Shown: piece by piece, positions 1 through 6,472 of the stretch
How the letters are laid out: every line of letters begins with the position of its first letter
Position numbering within the stretch: position 1 is the stretch's first letter
Assembly: GCA_047921075.1 (NCBI GenBank)
Contig: JBLRWS010000061.1
Location: 1 to 14,084 of the forward strand
Direction of reading: 5' to 3'
DNA length: 14,084 nt
DNA from: JBLRWS01 sp047921075
GTDB taxonomy: Bacteria; Bacteroidota; Rhodothermia; Balneolales; Balneolaceae
Notes under the pieces: generated by a model
What the model was told of the DNA's origin: nothing
Seen by the model: only the letters and a program-made list of their open reading frames with translations
The model's database searches: none
Made by a program: the position numbers and the translations under genes

Positions 1-25
1 GGTTCAACTCCCGCCACCTCCACTA
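1..25 (+). ncRNA. 3' end of a tmRNA (ssrA) or tRNA gene, partial
   Basis: The first 25 bases have the layout of a tRNA-like 3' end: half of a T-stem, a TTCAACT loop, the stem strand CCCGC, an acceptor strand CACCTCC and a discriminator A. CTA follows where CCA would be encoded. The TTCAACT loop and an acceptor strand ending in CTCC A resemble bacterial tmRNA, whose tail is similar in Enterobacteria. A serine-type tRNA acceptor (GGAGGTG pairing with CACCTCC) is the main alternative, although tRNA-Ser normally carries discriminator G. The rest of the gene lies before the window. A terminator follows directly. The same 25 bases recur at 126-150, so this copy could itself be a repeat fragment rather than a working gene. 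Confidence 0.5.
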
Positions 26-32
26 AATATCT

Positions 33-68
33 AAGCCCCGCAAAAATTTATACTTTGGTGGGGTTTTT
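33..68 (+). terminator. Rho-independent terminator after the RNA 3' end
   Basis: CCCCGC (36-41) pairs with GTGGGG (58-63), with one G-T wobble. An inner CAAA/TTTG pairing is possible as an alternative, and flanking A/T pairs extend the stem. Five T residues follow (64-68). It sits 8 bases after the RNA tail, as expected for a terminator of a stable RNA gene. Confidence 0.7.
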
Positions 69-108
69 CTTTACTAAGATCAGGGGTTGGTCTGAGGGTG
101 TTTTTGTT

Positions 109-125
109 GCGAAGCAGTGCTTCGC
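109..125. repeat. 17-nt palindrome GCGAAGCAGTGCTTCGC, copy 1
   Basis: GCGAAGCA and TGCTTCGC are perfect reverse complements around a single central G. An identical copy occurs at 230-246. Copy 1 directly precedes the second RNA-tail copy, and copy 2 precedes the converging lipoprotein gene. It looks like a short REP-like hairpin element. Whether it recurs elsewhere in the genome cannot be seen here. Confidence 0.8.
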
Positions 126-150
126 GGTTCAACTCCCGCCACCTCCACTA
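126..150 (+). repeat. Second copy of the tRNA/tmRNA 3' tail
   Basis: This is identical to bases 1-25. Here the bases before it are the palindrome rather than a tRNA or tmRNA body. The T-stem therefore reads GCGG against CCCGC and lacks one G. No acceptor 5' strand (GGNGGTG-like) is visible within 100 bases upstream. It is best read as a duplicated fragment. An attachment-site remnant of an element that integrates at the RNA gene is also possible. Confidence 0.7.
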
Positions 151-156
151 AAATCA

Positions 157-195
157 TATCCCCGCCAAGGCACATACTTTGACGGGGATTTTTTT
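157..195 (+). terminator. Rho-independent terminator of the second repeat unit
   Basis: ATCCCCG (158-164) pairs with CGGGGAT (183-189). After one mismatch, CAA (166-168) pairs with TTG (179-181). A run of seven T residues ends at 195. It occupies the same place in unit 2 as the first terminator does in unit 1. Confidence 0.7.
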
Positions 196-229
196 GGCAA
201 GTGCCTTGGTTGTGCTGTGCTGTTCATTT

Positions 230-246
230 GCGAAGCAGTGCTTCGC
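230..246. repeat. 17-nt palindrome GCGAAGCAGTGCTTCGC, copy 2
   Basis: Identical to 109-125, and the following GGTT is shared as well. The similarity then stops. It lies between the repeat array and the 3' end of the minus-strand lipoprotein gene. A hairpin here could end transcripts arriving from the minus strand, but there is no T run on that side. Confidence 0.8.
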
Positions 247-327
247 GGTTTGGTCTTCGTACCCTGATCAGGCATGGCTTCCCAAAGAGCAATCATCACT
301 CCTCAAGCACTGCGTACGGCCGGTAAA

Positions 328-993
328 TTATCCGCTTTGGCCTTCGGAAATGAGTTCACCGTTTTCGTAGGTCTCGTTTTTGACCACATTTCCCTCTTCA
401 TCCCAATCGATGGAGGGGCCGTCCCGAACCCCCTCCGTAAAGTGGTACTCGCTTTGGGGTTGTCCGTTTTCGTACCAGGAGCGTATGATACCATGCGTAT
501 TCCCGTTCAGGGAGGGCACAACCATGGAAAGCTGGCCACTCTCAAACCACAGTTTAAAGATCGATTCATCGCTTTCAACAATCCGGGTTCCATCTTCCGT
601 CCACACATGGAACTCCCTGCGATCCGACAGATCTTCACCATACTTTGTAATGATTCTGGGTTGACTCTCGTCTCTGTAGTTCGTCATTACCATCAGGTTT
701 CGGTCCATTGTGTAACCGATAAATGTATTGCCATTTGGGCGCAAAATATCGCCGTTGATGATCATTCCATCCCGAAAGGTAACATCTGCCCTCACGGAGC
801 CGTCCGGATAGGTGGTTAGGTAGTGGCCCTGGGCCGGCTGCCCGGTTTCATCTACATAAAGATTGTGCTCTTCCGAAACTGAAATTTCAGGAAAAATATC
901 AACAAGACTGTACGAATATTGTACCGGTTCTTCTTTGCCGCAGGCCGTGAGAAGCAAACATGTGATAAGAGATGCTGAAAAGATTTTCTTCAT
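328..993 (-). CDS. Lipoprotein with YwqK/MORN-type repeats
   Basis: 221 residues. The N-terminus MKKIFSASLITCLLLTAC is a type II signal peptide with lipobox LTAC, so the mature protein should be lipid-anchored at Cys18. From about residue 45 onward the sequence contains repeats of the pattern G-x-W/Y-x-x-G-x-x, for example WFESGQL, WYENGQPQSEYHF, DWDEEGNVVKNETYENGEL. These match the YwqK family (MORN_2-like repeats), sometimes labelled toxin-antitoxin antitoxin, though a cell-envelope structural role is more likely for a lipoprotein. The start is supported by the signal peptide; only a weak AGG lies before it. It is transcribed toward the repeat array, with no partner gene beside it. The repeat assignment is fairly safe, the function is unknown. 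Confidence 0.8.
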   Translation of the reverse strand: MKKIFSASLITCLLLTACGKEEPVQYSYSLVDIFPEISVSEEHNLYVDETGQPAQGHYLTTYPDGSVRADVTFRDGMIINGDILRPNGNTFIGYTMDRNLMVMTNYRDESQPRIITKYGEDLSDRREFHVWTEDGTRIVESDESIFKLWFESGQLSMVVPSLNGNTHGIIRSWYENGQPQSEYHFTEGVRDGPSIDWDEEGNVVKNETYENGELISEGQSG

Positions 994-1024
994 CCTGATG
1001 TGGTTATATGACTGTTATATTGAA

Positions 1025-1056
1025 AAAATATAGATGGTTGGGGCAGTTTTTGCAAG
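1025..1056 (-). promoter_or_regulatory. Candidate Bacteroidota-type promoter of the MORN lipoprotein
   Basis: On the minus strand CTTG (1056-1053) is followed after 20 bases by TATATTTT (1032-1025), approximating the TTTG and TAnnTTTG elements. The predicted transcript start is about 25 bases before the ATG at 993. This rests on a motif match alone. Confidence 0.3.
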
Positions 1057-1209
1057 AAACTCGTTTTGGCCTTGAATCAATGACTTTCCAGAACTTGTTT
1101 TAGAAAGCTGAACGTCTTGAGGGAAGCATCACCCAGAATACCAAGAGGAAGGGCGCTGTCTCTGTTCGATTGCAAGCCAACCGCGTAACGAATTCCGGGG
1201 AGTGCAAGA

Positions 1210-1623
1210 CTACCGGTTTCGGTAGGTTACGATACGCGGCCGTATCAAGCCAAAAAAGAGTAGTATACTGGTGGCAATCAGAGATCGGCCCGTAATGGCA
1301 AACAGAACACCATCTGTATGCATGGCTGCTGTTACGAGAAAGAGAAGTCCGGTGTTTAAAAGAGCCACCATCATCCAGGCCGGGAATGCAGGGCCCCGAC
1401 GGGCTCCAACCAATTTCCTGGGAAACATCCAATATGCGGTACCCAGCAGGAATTGGACTAGCCACCCCCAGATGGCCAGTTCAAAATGAACAGGCAAAAG
1501 GCTCCATAGGGCCGGGTGCAGCCCCACGGCTTTGTGAACCAAAAGAAGACCGCCGATAACCGCGGAGACGAACAACCAGATCAGAGAAAGGCGGATCATC
1601 CAGATGGATTGGCTGGGCATCAT
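1210..1623 (-). CDS. Small four-helix membrane protein, COX1-like fragment, paralogue A
   Basis: 137 residues from the ATG at 1623. Four hydrophobic stretches (about 8-30, 42-65, 82-100, 106-126) indicate an integral inner-membrane protein. The second helix ends in G-W-L-V-Q-x(5)-G-x(3)-WMFPRK, which is nearly shared with the gene upstream and resembles the H-x(4)-GW helix of cytochrome oxidase subunit I/NnrS-type proteins. The start at 1623 is chosen because its ATGA overlaps the TGA of the preceding gene, implying translational coupling; a longer reading from 1662 would run far into that gene. It is the third gene of the CopD operon. The likely role is a membrane partner in respiration or metal/heme handling, which is an inference from context. 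Confidence 0.7.
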   Translation of the reverse strand: MMPSQSIWMIRLSLIWLFVSAVIGGLLLVHKAVGLHPALWSLLPVHFELAIWGWLVQFLLGTAYWMFPRKLVGARRGPAFPAWMMVALLNTGLLFLVTAAMHTDGVLFAITGRSLIATSILLFFGLIRPRIVTYRNR

Positions 1624-2048
1624 GTTCGTTTCCGTTGTGTGCGGGGTTGCAGACGGGGCCACATCTCAGCGATATAAAAGCCGATGGCGGCTACTTGTAA
1701 CACCGATGACGCCACAAGAGTGATTGCTATACCGGTTGAGTGCTGAATAAACGGCAGAAACGGTTCTGACAGGAAGCGAAGCATCAATCCCGCATTAAGA
1801 AGCCAAAAGGTGAGCCAGCTCAGCATCGATTCGCGTCTCTTTTTGTGGCGGTGTTTCCGTGGAAACATCCAGATGGAGACGCCCATAATGACCTGTGTAA
1901 TCCACCCGATTACCAGCATATGCCAGTACACCGGGAGCAGTATCGGGCCGATACCCAACGCCGGTATCTCCGCCACAAGTGCCAGAGTTACACTGAGAAT
2001 GAAGTAGATAAGCCCTGCTTTAATAAACCACCGAGTTACGTTTGGCAT
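1620..2048 (-). CDS. Small four-helix membrane protein, COX1-like fragment, paralogue B
   Basis: 142 residues from the ATG at 2048. Four predicted membrane helices lie at about 8-28, 34-60, 77-95 and 105-128. The motif YWHMLVIGW-x-TQ-x(3)-G-x(3)-WMFPRK at residues 41-65 is of the COX1/NnrS type, with His43 five residues before GW. It ends in a basic tail. The gene after it is a paralogue with the same LLPV...GW...WMFPRK core. The reading frame is open back to 2099, which would overlap the CopD-like gene by 26 bases. Starting at 2048 leaves 25 bases between the genes and puts the helix close to the N-terminus, so I prefer it. The protein is uncharacterised; the operon context is copper- or heme-related membrane biology. 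Confidence 0.7.
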   Translation of the reverse strand: MPNVTRWFIKAGLIYFILSVTLALVAEIPALGIGPILLPVYWHMLVIGWITQVIMGVSIWMFPRKHRHKKRRESMLSWLTFWLLNAGLMLRFLSEPFLPFIQHSTGIAITLVASSVLQVAAIGFYIAEMWPRLQPRTQRKRT

Positions 2049-2073
2049 GATGAACGAATGGGGTTGACGTTTT

Positions 2074-2562
2074 TTATCCTCGTACCAACGTGACGGCATA
2101 GAAGAGAATACCCAGGCCGAGCAGCAAATTGATCCGGCCGACCCAACCCGACATTTTCCGCCACGTTTGTGTGCGTGGAGCGTCCGGCTCTTTTTCCATC
2201 AGATCGGCTGCTTTCGGGCCAAGCCAAAAATCGTGGATACCACTGATGATCAGCACCCAGGAGAAGAGGTGGAGTTTTCCGGCCAGGCGGGAACCGTATG
2301 CAGATCTCCAGAATTCAGCCGAAGCGATCGTATCGGCCGAAAAGCCGCGGCCGAGCAGTGCGGTAAAACCTGTAAGAATGAGCAGCGGAAAGAGAACCCA
2401 GCTTAGCCGGCTGAACCGGGTGCCCAGCTCGGTAAAAAGCAAACCCCGGTGATTCGCCAGCTTCTTACGGGTAGCGGGTACCAGCACCGCTGCAGTAAAG
2501 AGCATGCCGCCGAGCCAAAAGGCAACGATGATCAAATGAAAAAATACAGACCAGACATACAT
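2074..2562 (-). CDS. CopD-family membrane protein
   Basis: 162 residues from the ATG at 2562. The protein opens with MYVWSVFFHLIIVAFWLGG, the usual first helix of CopD (PF05425-like) proteins, followed by helices at about 48-68, 95-115 and 138-160. Histidines within or next to helices (His9, His98 in KLHLFSW, His110 in GIHDFWLGP) are placed as possible copper or heme ligands. CopD proteins are inner-membrane factors for copper transport or resistance. The frame is open to 2727, but the extra 55 residues look unlike the family, so they probably belong to a 5' leader. First gene of a three-gene operon with the twin WMFPR proteins. Copper handling is inferred from the family, not shown here. Confidence 0.75.
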   Translation of the reverse strand: MYVWSVFFHLIIVAFWLGGMLFTAAVLVPATRKKLANHRGLLFTELGTRFSRLSWVLFPLLILTGFTALLGRGFSADTIASAEFWRSAYGSRLAGKLHLFSWVLIISGIHDFWLGPKAADLMEKEPDAPRTQTWRKMSGWVGRINLLLGLGILFYAVTLVRG

Positions 2563-2602
2563 AGTTGTAACGTTTTGATTGTTGGGGCGTTTGTTTGATG
2601 AA

Positions 2603-2656
2603 GGCCGGTTTTCTGAAATCAATACGTCGAGCGTATCGTATAACGTATGGCCGGCC
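2603..2656 (-). promoter_or_regulatory. Nested stem structure in the CopD operon leader
   Basis: Two inverted repeats are nested. GGCCGG (2603-2608) pairs with CCGGCC (2651-2656), and within it ATACGT (2622-2627) pairs with ACGTAT (2643-2648). They lie 40 bases before the chosen copD start and within the roughly 165-base stretch between a candidate -7 box (2741-2734) and the ATG. It could act as a leader RNA structure or an operator. No known riboswitch class is recognised. Confidence 0.4.
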
Positions 2657-2733
2657 ACATGATCGATGACAGATCCCGCAAACGGAGACTGCAAGACGCA
2701 GCCTGTTCCTGCAGAGAAGAAAAGCATCTTTCG

Positions 2734-2741
2734 TAAAGATA
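2734..2741 (-). promoter_or_regulatory. Candidate -7 element of the CopD operon
   Basis: On the minus strand TATCTTTA fits TAnnTTTG except in the last base. There is no convincing TTTG 19-21 bases before it, so the call is weak. If real, transcription starts near 2726 and leaves a long leader. Confidence 0.25.
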
Positions 2742-2836
2742 AAATAAAGAATAAAGACTATACTATCTGTATACGATCTGCCGTTCTGTGTGTGTGGATT
2801 GTGCATACCGGCGTTACACGAAATGATACAGCAGCA

Positions 2837-3031
2837 ATGGAGCAACCCATTACCGGTTTTTACAGGGATGAGGAAGGCGACTGGGTAGCCGAGCTTCGTT
2901 GTGGACACACCCAACACGTGCGCCACGATCCGCCCTGGCAGTTGCGCCCATGGGTGGTAACCGAAGAGGGGCGCCGGTCAAAACTGGGCAAGATACTCGA
3001 GTGCAAAAAGTGCGACCGGGAGAATTGTTGA
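2837..3031 (+). CDS. DUF3565 family small protein
   Basis: 64 residues from MEQPITGFYRDEEGDWVAEL. The whole chain matches the DUF3565 pattern as I know it: ITGF-x-RDEEGDWVA, then CGH-x-QHVRH-x-PPWQ-x-RPWV, then a C-terminal C-x-x-C pair (ECKKCD). Two Cys/His clusters (CGH at about residue 22-24, CKKC near 58-61) could bind a metal. The biochemical function of the family is unknown. The frame is open upstream to 2666, but the family similarity starts at this Met and the longer part looks non-coding. The gene diverges from the CopD operon, so the 274 bases between the two starts probably hold both promoters. Confidence 0.8.
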   Translation: MEQPITGFYRDEEGDWVAELRCGHTQHVRHDPPWQLRPWVVTEEGRRSKLGKILECKKCDRENC

Positions 3032-3176
3032 CCTGCTGTCATTATAAAAACGATCAGGTAAACAGGTAAAGAGGATATCACATCCCAATTAAGGCATCTA
3101 CGTGTTCATCGCAGGTCAGCTTAGGGGCGTTCATTCAGTTTCAGGAATGGAGGCACTCAGTAAAGTAAAATTTTAG

Positions 3177-3207
3177 TTTAAAGAGTATTTTATATTTAAT
3201 ATCTTTC
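3177..3207 (+). promoter_or_regulatory. Candidate promoter of the 606-residue protein gene
   Basis: TTTA (3177-3180) and TATCTTTC (3200-3207) are 19 bases apart, close to the TTTG/TAnnTTTG pattern. The ATG follows 34 bases after the box. An AGG at about 3233-3235 may serve as a weak ribosome site. Confidence 0.4.
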
Positions 3208-3240
3208 AGTCTATTACGATTTCATAATCACAGGTACTCC

Positions 3241-5061
3241 ATGATCCAAAATCAACATCTTTTTCATATCCCCGTGATGGGCACGGGACACTCCATCGAC
3301 AGTCCCATACGCGTGGCACATCTCGGTATTAACTCTGTTATTTCCGTTGTGGATGACCTGCTTTGCGAAAAAATCAGGCGCTATTATTGCAACGAATACG
3401 ATCTGCCATATGTAAATATCCCAAGATCGGCCACGGATGGCCGGGCGAAGCGGATTTCTGCCTATCTCGACACGGTTGCTGAGATCGTGAATCGGAAATT
3501 TGCCCAACTCAAGAGCATGGATCTTTTCGGCGGAACAGAAAAAGACCGGTATTTCGAATTGCTTCCCGAATCCAACCCGCTCAAAAGTGCATACCGGCAT
3601 ATCGCTTCCCTCGCCGATACGGAAACGAGAAAGCGGCTGATCCGTGATTTGACAGATCGCATGACGCCGGGATCTGTGGATGTAAACATCATGGCCAAGG
3701 TGGATGCGCTTCAGATGGACAAGAACGACCGGCCGATGAGTTCGGAATACAGTGATGCCAGTTCCGCTCTGCGCGGATTCGCAAACACCGGCCTCTCATC
3801 CAGCCTGGTGCTGTCAGCCGGGTTTAATCCCAGATTATACAGCTACTTGTCGGAATTTGAAGATTTTTATAGAAATGCAGCCGGCACTATCAAAAAGAAA
3901 ATTATTCTAAAGGTAAGCGATTTTCGGTCGGCCCTGATACAGGGGAAATTTCTGGCTAAAAAAGGGCTGGAAGTTTCTGAATTTAGGATTGAATCGGGAT
4001 TAAACTGTGGAGGCCACGCATTTGCCACCGATGGCTATCTGCTACCGGTTCTGCTGAATGAATTTCGCGAAAAGAGAGATCAGCTGGTGGAGACCATCCA
4101 GCCGCTTGTGAAACAATTCTATGAATCGGTAGGCCGGGAGTATCCGGCGGTAACGGAGGATCAACGTACGCCCATCATTACTGTGCAGGGCGGCATCGGT
4201 ACACATGGAGAAGTTGAGCGTCTGCTCACCGATTTTGAGATGGACGCAACCGGATGGGGCAGTCCGTTTCTGTTGGTTCCGGAAGCCACCTGCGTGGATG
4301 CAGCCACTTCCAAAATAGTAGCCGAGGCCGGCGAGGACGAACTCTATTTAAGCAATGTTTCTCCGTTAGGCGTGCCGTTTAATAATATCCGGGGGTCGGG
4401 CTCGGAAGGCTACACCCGGGCGCTGGTGGACCAGGGAAAGCCGGGCTCCAAGTGTCCGAAAGGGTATTTAGTATCGAATACCGAATTTACCGAGAACCCG
4501 ATTTGTACCGCATCGGCCCAGTATCAGTTGTTGAAGATCAACCAGATTAGTGAGAGCGATCTGCCGGCCGATCAAAAAGAGCAGAGCAAGCAGCGAGTGA
4601 TGGACAAAACCTGCCTCTGTACAAATCTGGGAACAGGCTCTATGATTCGACTCGGGATTATGAAGCCATCCTACGGACGCCAGGCGATCTGTCCGGGGCC
4701 GAATGTGGCGTGGTTTACCCGGGAATATTCGCTGGACGAGATGGTAAATCATATCTATGGCCGCGGAGAATCACTGGTGCCCGATCACCGGCCACATATG
4801 TTTGCTAAAGAGCTGGTGATGTATGTGGATTACATCTCGGAAATGGCCGCCCAGCTTTTGCCGGAAGATCATCAGCAGTGGAAAAAGCTTGCCAAGATGA
4901 GGAAAAACCTTGAGGAAGGGATGGATCTTTGTGAGACGATTGCCGAACAGGAGCCGTACGCCGGCGAAAATCTCCGTTCGCTGCATCAAACAGTGTCGGA
5001 GCAGCGGTTGCGGATTGCCATTTTGTTCGAGACGCGGATGGAAGAGGCGGTTGTTTCCTGA
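3241..5061 (+). CDS. Large conserved-looking protein of unknown function, possible flavin TIM barrel
   Basis: 606 residues, soluble, with no signal peptide or membrane helix. I do not recognise it with certainty. Two glycine motifs stand out: GLNCGGHAFATDG (Cys256, His259) and ITVQGGIGTHGE (316-324). They resemble phosphate/FMN-binding strand-turns of nitronate monooxygenase-type TIM barrels. The C-terminal third has several cysteines in conserved-looking settings: Cys351 (ATCVDAA), Cys405 (KCPKGY), Cys422 (NPICTAS), Cys458 and Cys460 (CLCTNLG), Cys484 (AICPGPN). These could bind a metal or iron-sulfur cluster. The start follows a weak AGG and a promoter-like pair. It is transcribed alone and ends just before the assembly gap. 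An oxidoreductase is a reasonable guess, no more. Confidence 0.75.
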   Translation: MIQNQHLFHIPVMGTGHSIDSPIRVAHLGINSVISVVDDLLCEKIRRYYCNEYDLPYVNIPRSATDGRAKRISAYLDTVAEIVNRKFAQLKSMDLFGGTEKDRYFELLPESNPLKSAYRHIASLADTETRKRLIRDLTDRMTPGSVDVNIMAKVDALQMDKNDRPMSSEYSDASSALRGFANTGLSSSLVLSAGFNPRLYSYLSEFEDFYRNAAGTIKKKIILKVSDFRSALIQGKFLAKKGLEVSEFRIESGLNCGGHAFATDGYLLPVLLNEFREKRDQLVETIQPLVKQFYESVGREYPAVTEDQRTPIITVQGGIGTHGEVERLLTDFEMDATGWGSPFLLVPEATCVDAATSKIVAEAGEDELYLSNVSPLGVPFNNIRGSGSEGYTRALVDQGKPGSKCPKGYLVSNTEFTENPICTASAQYQLLKINQISESDLPADQKEQSKQRVMDKTCLCTNLGTGSMIRLGIMKPSYGRQAICPGPNVAWFTREYSLDEMVNHIYGRGESLVPDHRPHMFAKELVMYVDYISEMAAQLLPEDHQQWKKLAKMRKNLEEGMDLCETIAEQEPYAGENLRSLHQTVSEQRLRIAILFETRMEEAVVS

Positions 5062-5097
5062 TTGGATCAGGTATACGCAAAAAAATTACGTGACGAT

Positions 5098-5197
5098 NNN
5101 NNNNNNNNNNNNNNNNNNNNNNNNNNNNNNNNNNNNNNNNNNNNNNNNNNNNNNNNNNNNNNNNNNNNNNNNNNNNNNNNNNNNNNNNNNNNNNNNN
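5098..5197. other. Assembly gap of 100 N
   Basis: Exactly 100 undetermined bases. This number is a usual placeholder for a scaffold gap of unknown length. The real distance between the flanking genes is therefore not known, and further genes may be missing. Confidence 0.95.
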
Positions 5198-5222
5198 TTT
5201 TTATGTTGATGGAAACCGTACC

Positions 5223-6278
5223 ATGATGGATCTGTCTCAACGCAATCATATCGTGTATTTTATCGCTATTTGTTGCTGTGCCGGATGGCTGTTTCAAGGC
5301 TGTACGCAGCGGGTGGTTGTTACGGAACAGCCTGAAACAAGTTACTATGCCAGCGATCCCGGATCGGATCTGGTTCGCAAGCAGGTAAACGAGGCGTTTC
5401 GGTCGGTCATTAAGCTTCAAAATACAGTGGTATATCGGACCTATCTTTTTCCTGTAGATCGCTTGCCCACGCAACGGGAGGCAGAAACGGGAAATCTGAG
5501 AGAACTTGCCGCAGAAATGATATTTGATGATCACTCCACATCAGGTACGGCTATCGTTTTACACAATCGGGATGGTAAAACCGGAGCTCTTACCGCTTCG
5601 CACATTGTTTCTTTCCCCGATACGATCTGGAATTACCACCGCACACACCGCCGGGGCGGACAGCGGCTGGTGGAGGGTGTGTCGATCAAACACTCCGAAA
5701 GCCATTACGTTATCGACACACGGGGTGTGGCCGGGTTTACGGTAGCCGCCAATGATGAACGGCGCGACCTGGCACTCATCGTGCACGACTGGGGAGATGA
5801 CGAACGCGGACCGGCCGTAACAACATTGCGTATCCGGCCCGGTGAACGTGGCCGTCTCGATTGGATGGACCGCATCTATGCCTTGGGCTATCCCAAAGGG
5901 TTTCAGATGGTCACGCGGGCGATGGTGAGCGATTTTAGCTCATCCCCGCGGCGCAGTTTCGTGCTCGATGCGTCGTTTAATCGCGGGTTCAGTGGCGGGC
6001 CGTTGTTTGCGGTTCGTGCGGATGGCACCGGGCTCGAATGGGTAGGTATCATCTCTGCTGCTCATGCCGAATCGGAGTACTTTTTGGCTCCGGATCAGAG
6101 TGCTGTTGACGATCTTCTGGTAGACGAACTCTACGAAGGCCCGGTTGTGATGCGTCGTGAAAATCGTATCAACTACGGAATTACCTTTGCGGTAGGTATG
6201 GATGATATTGTCTCCTTTTTCAGGGAAAATGCCTCCACTCTTCGATCGCATGATATGATGTTGCCGACTATCTTTTAA
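5223..6278 (+). CDS. Secreted trypsin-like serine protease, lipoprotein
   Basis: 351 residues. A signal peptide (hydrophobic 11-24) ends in a lipobox-like LFQGC with Cys27, so the protein is probably anchored to a membrane facing the periplasm. All three parts of a chymotrypsin-fold triad can be seen: His127 in LTASHIV, Asp182 in RRDLALIV, and Ser257 in RGFSGGPLF. This is the arrangement of S1/S1C (trypsin-like, HtrA-like) peptidases. No PDZ domain follows; after about residue 275 there is a C-terminal stretch of about 75 residues. It is a single gene, so substrate and partners are unknown. The ATG pair at 5223/5226 leaves only 25 known bases upstream before the gap; upstream ATGs there are out of frame. 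Confidence 0.85.
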   Translation: MMDLSQRNHIVYFIAICCCAGWLFQGCTQRVVVTEQPETSYYASDPGSDLVRKQVNEAFRSVIKLQNTVVYRTYLFPVDRLPTQREAETGNLRELAAEMIFDDHSTSGTAIVLHNRDGKTGALTASHIVSFPDTIWNYHRTHRRGGQRLVEGVSIKHSESHYVIDTRGVAGFTVAANDERRDLALIVHDWGDDERGPAVTTLRIRPGERGRLDWMDRIYALGYPKGFQMVTRAMVSDFSSSPRRSFVLDASFNRGFSGGPLFAVRADGTGLEWVGIISAAHAESEYFLAPDQSAVDDLLVDELYEGPVVMRRENRINYGITFAVGMDDIVSFFRENASTLRSHDMMLPTIF

Positions 6279-6472
6279 AATAGATGTAAACCGACGGTGG
6301 CTTTGATTCGAAAAACTTGAGCGATCAACTGATGTGAGTATAGCCCCGGGTAATCATCAATCCGAAACAAACAAGAAGAAGTCTTTGCAGTGCGGAATCC
6401 CGTTTGTGGAATAGGCGCGGAGGGTTTATACTCTATCCATTCAAAATTTTGATTCACAAAACATGACGTCAA
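6275..6472 (-). pseudogene. Possible 3' remnant of an outer-membrane barrel gene
   Basis: A 65-codon reading frame fills the 184 bases between protease and substrate-binding protein. Its C-terminus reads GLYSHQLIAQVFRIKATVGLHLF, stop. It alternates hydrophobic residues and ends in Phe like the last strand of outer-membrane beta-barrels. The frame stops within the protease stop region and has no good start, since it runs antisense into the next gene. It could be the tail of a deleted gene. The spacing of hydrophobic residues from the terminal Phe is off by one, so coincidence is possible. Confidence 0.2.
6403..6434 (+). promoter_or_regulatory. Candidate promoter of the substrate-binding lipoprotein
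   Basis: TTTG (6403-6406) and TATACTCT (6427-6434) lie 20 bases apart. The ATG follows 28 bases after the box. The -7 box matches only in part. Confidence 0.35.

Larger units (their letters stand above)
1..250 (+). repeat. Degenerate tandem repeat: RNA tail + terminator + palindrome
   Basis: Two units align end to end: 1-125 and 126-246. Each begins with the same 25 bases of tRNA-like 3' end, then a terminator hairpin of the same design (CCCCG stem, TACTTTG on the descending side, T run), then unrelated filler, then the 17-base palindrome GCGAAGCAGTGCTTCGC. A third unit begins with GGTT at 247-250 and is lost. The tail and palindrome are identical between units while the filler is diverged. 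The array may extend left of the window. Confidence 0.75.

Noticed and set aside
1..250. CRISPR array
   Set aside because: Only two full units are visible, the repeated block contains terminators and a tRNA-like tail, the spacing is about 80 bases, and no cas gene is present.
274..819. Plus-strand 181-codon frame
   Set aside because: It lies opposite the lipoprotein gene, which has a clear signal peptide and repeat motifs; the plus frame has no recognisable features.
1100..1465. Minus-strand 121-codon frame overlapping the WMFPR gene
   Set aside because: It is in another frame of the same strand; the WMFPR gene has membrane helices and a paralogue beside it, so this one is a shadow.
2563..2727. 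55-residue N-terminal extension of the CopD-like protein
   Set aside because: The extension lacks family similarity and runs through inverted repeats; the family start is the Met at 2562.
2465..2926. Minus-strand 153-codon frame
   Set aside because: It overlaps the CopD-like and DUF3565 genes in a different frame and shows no coherent domain.
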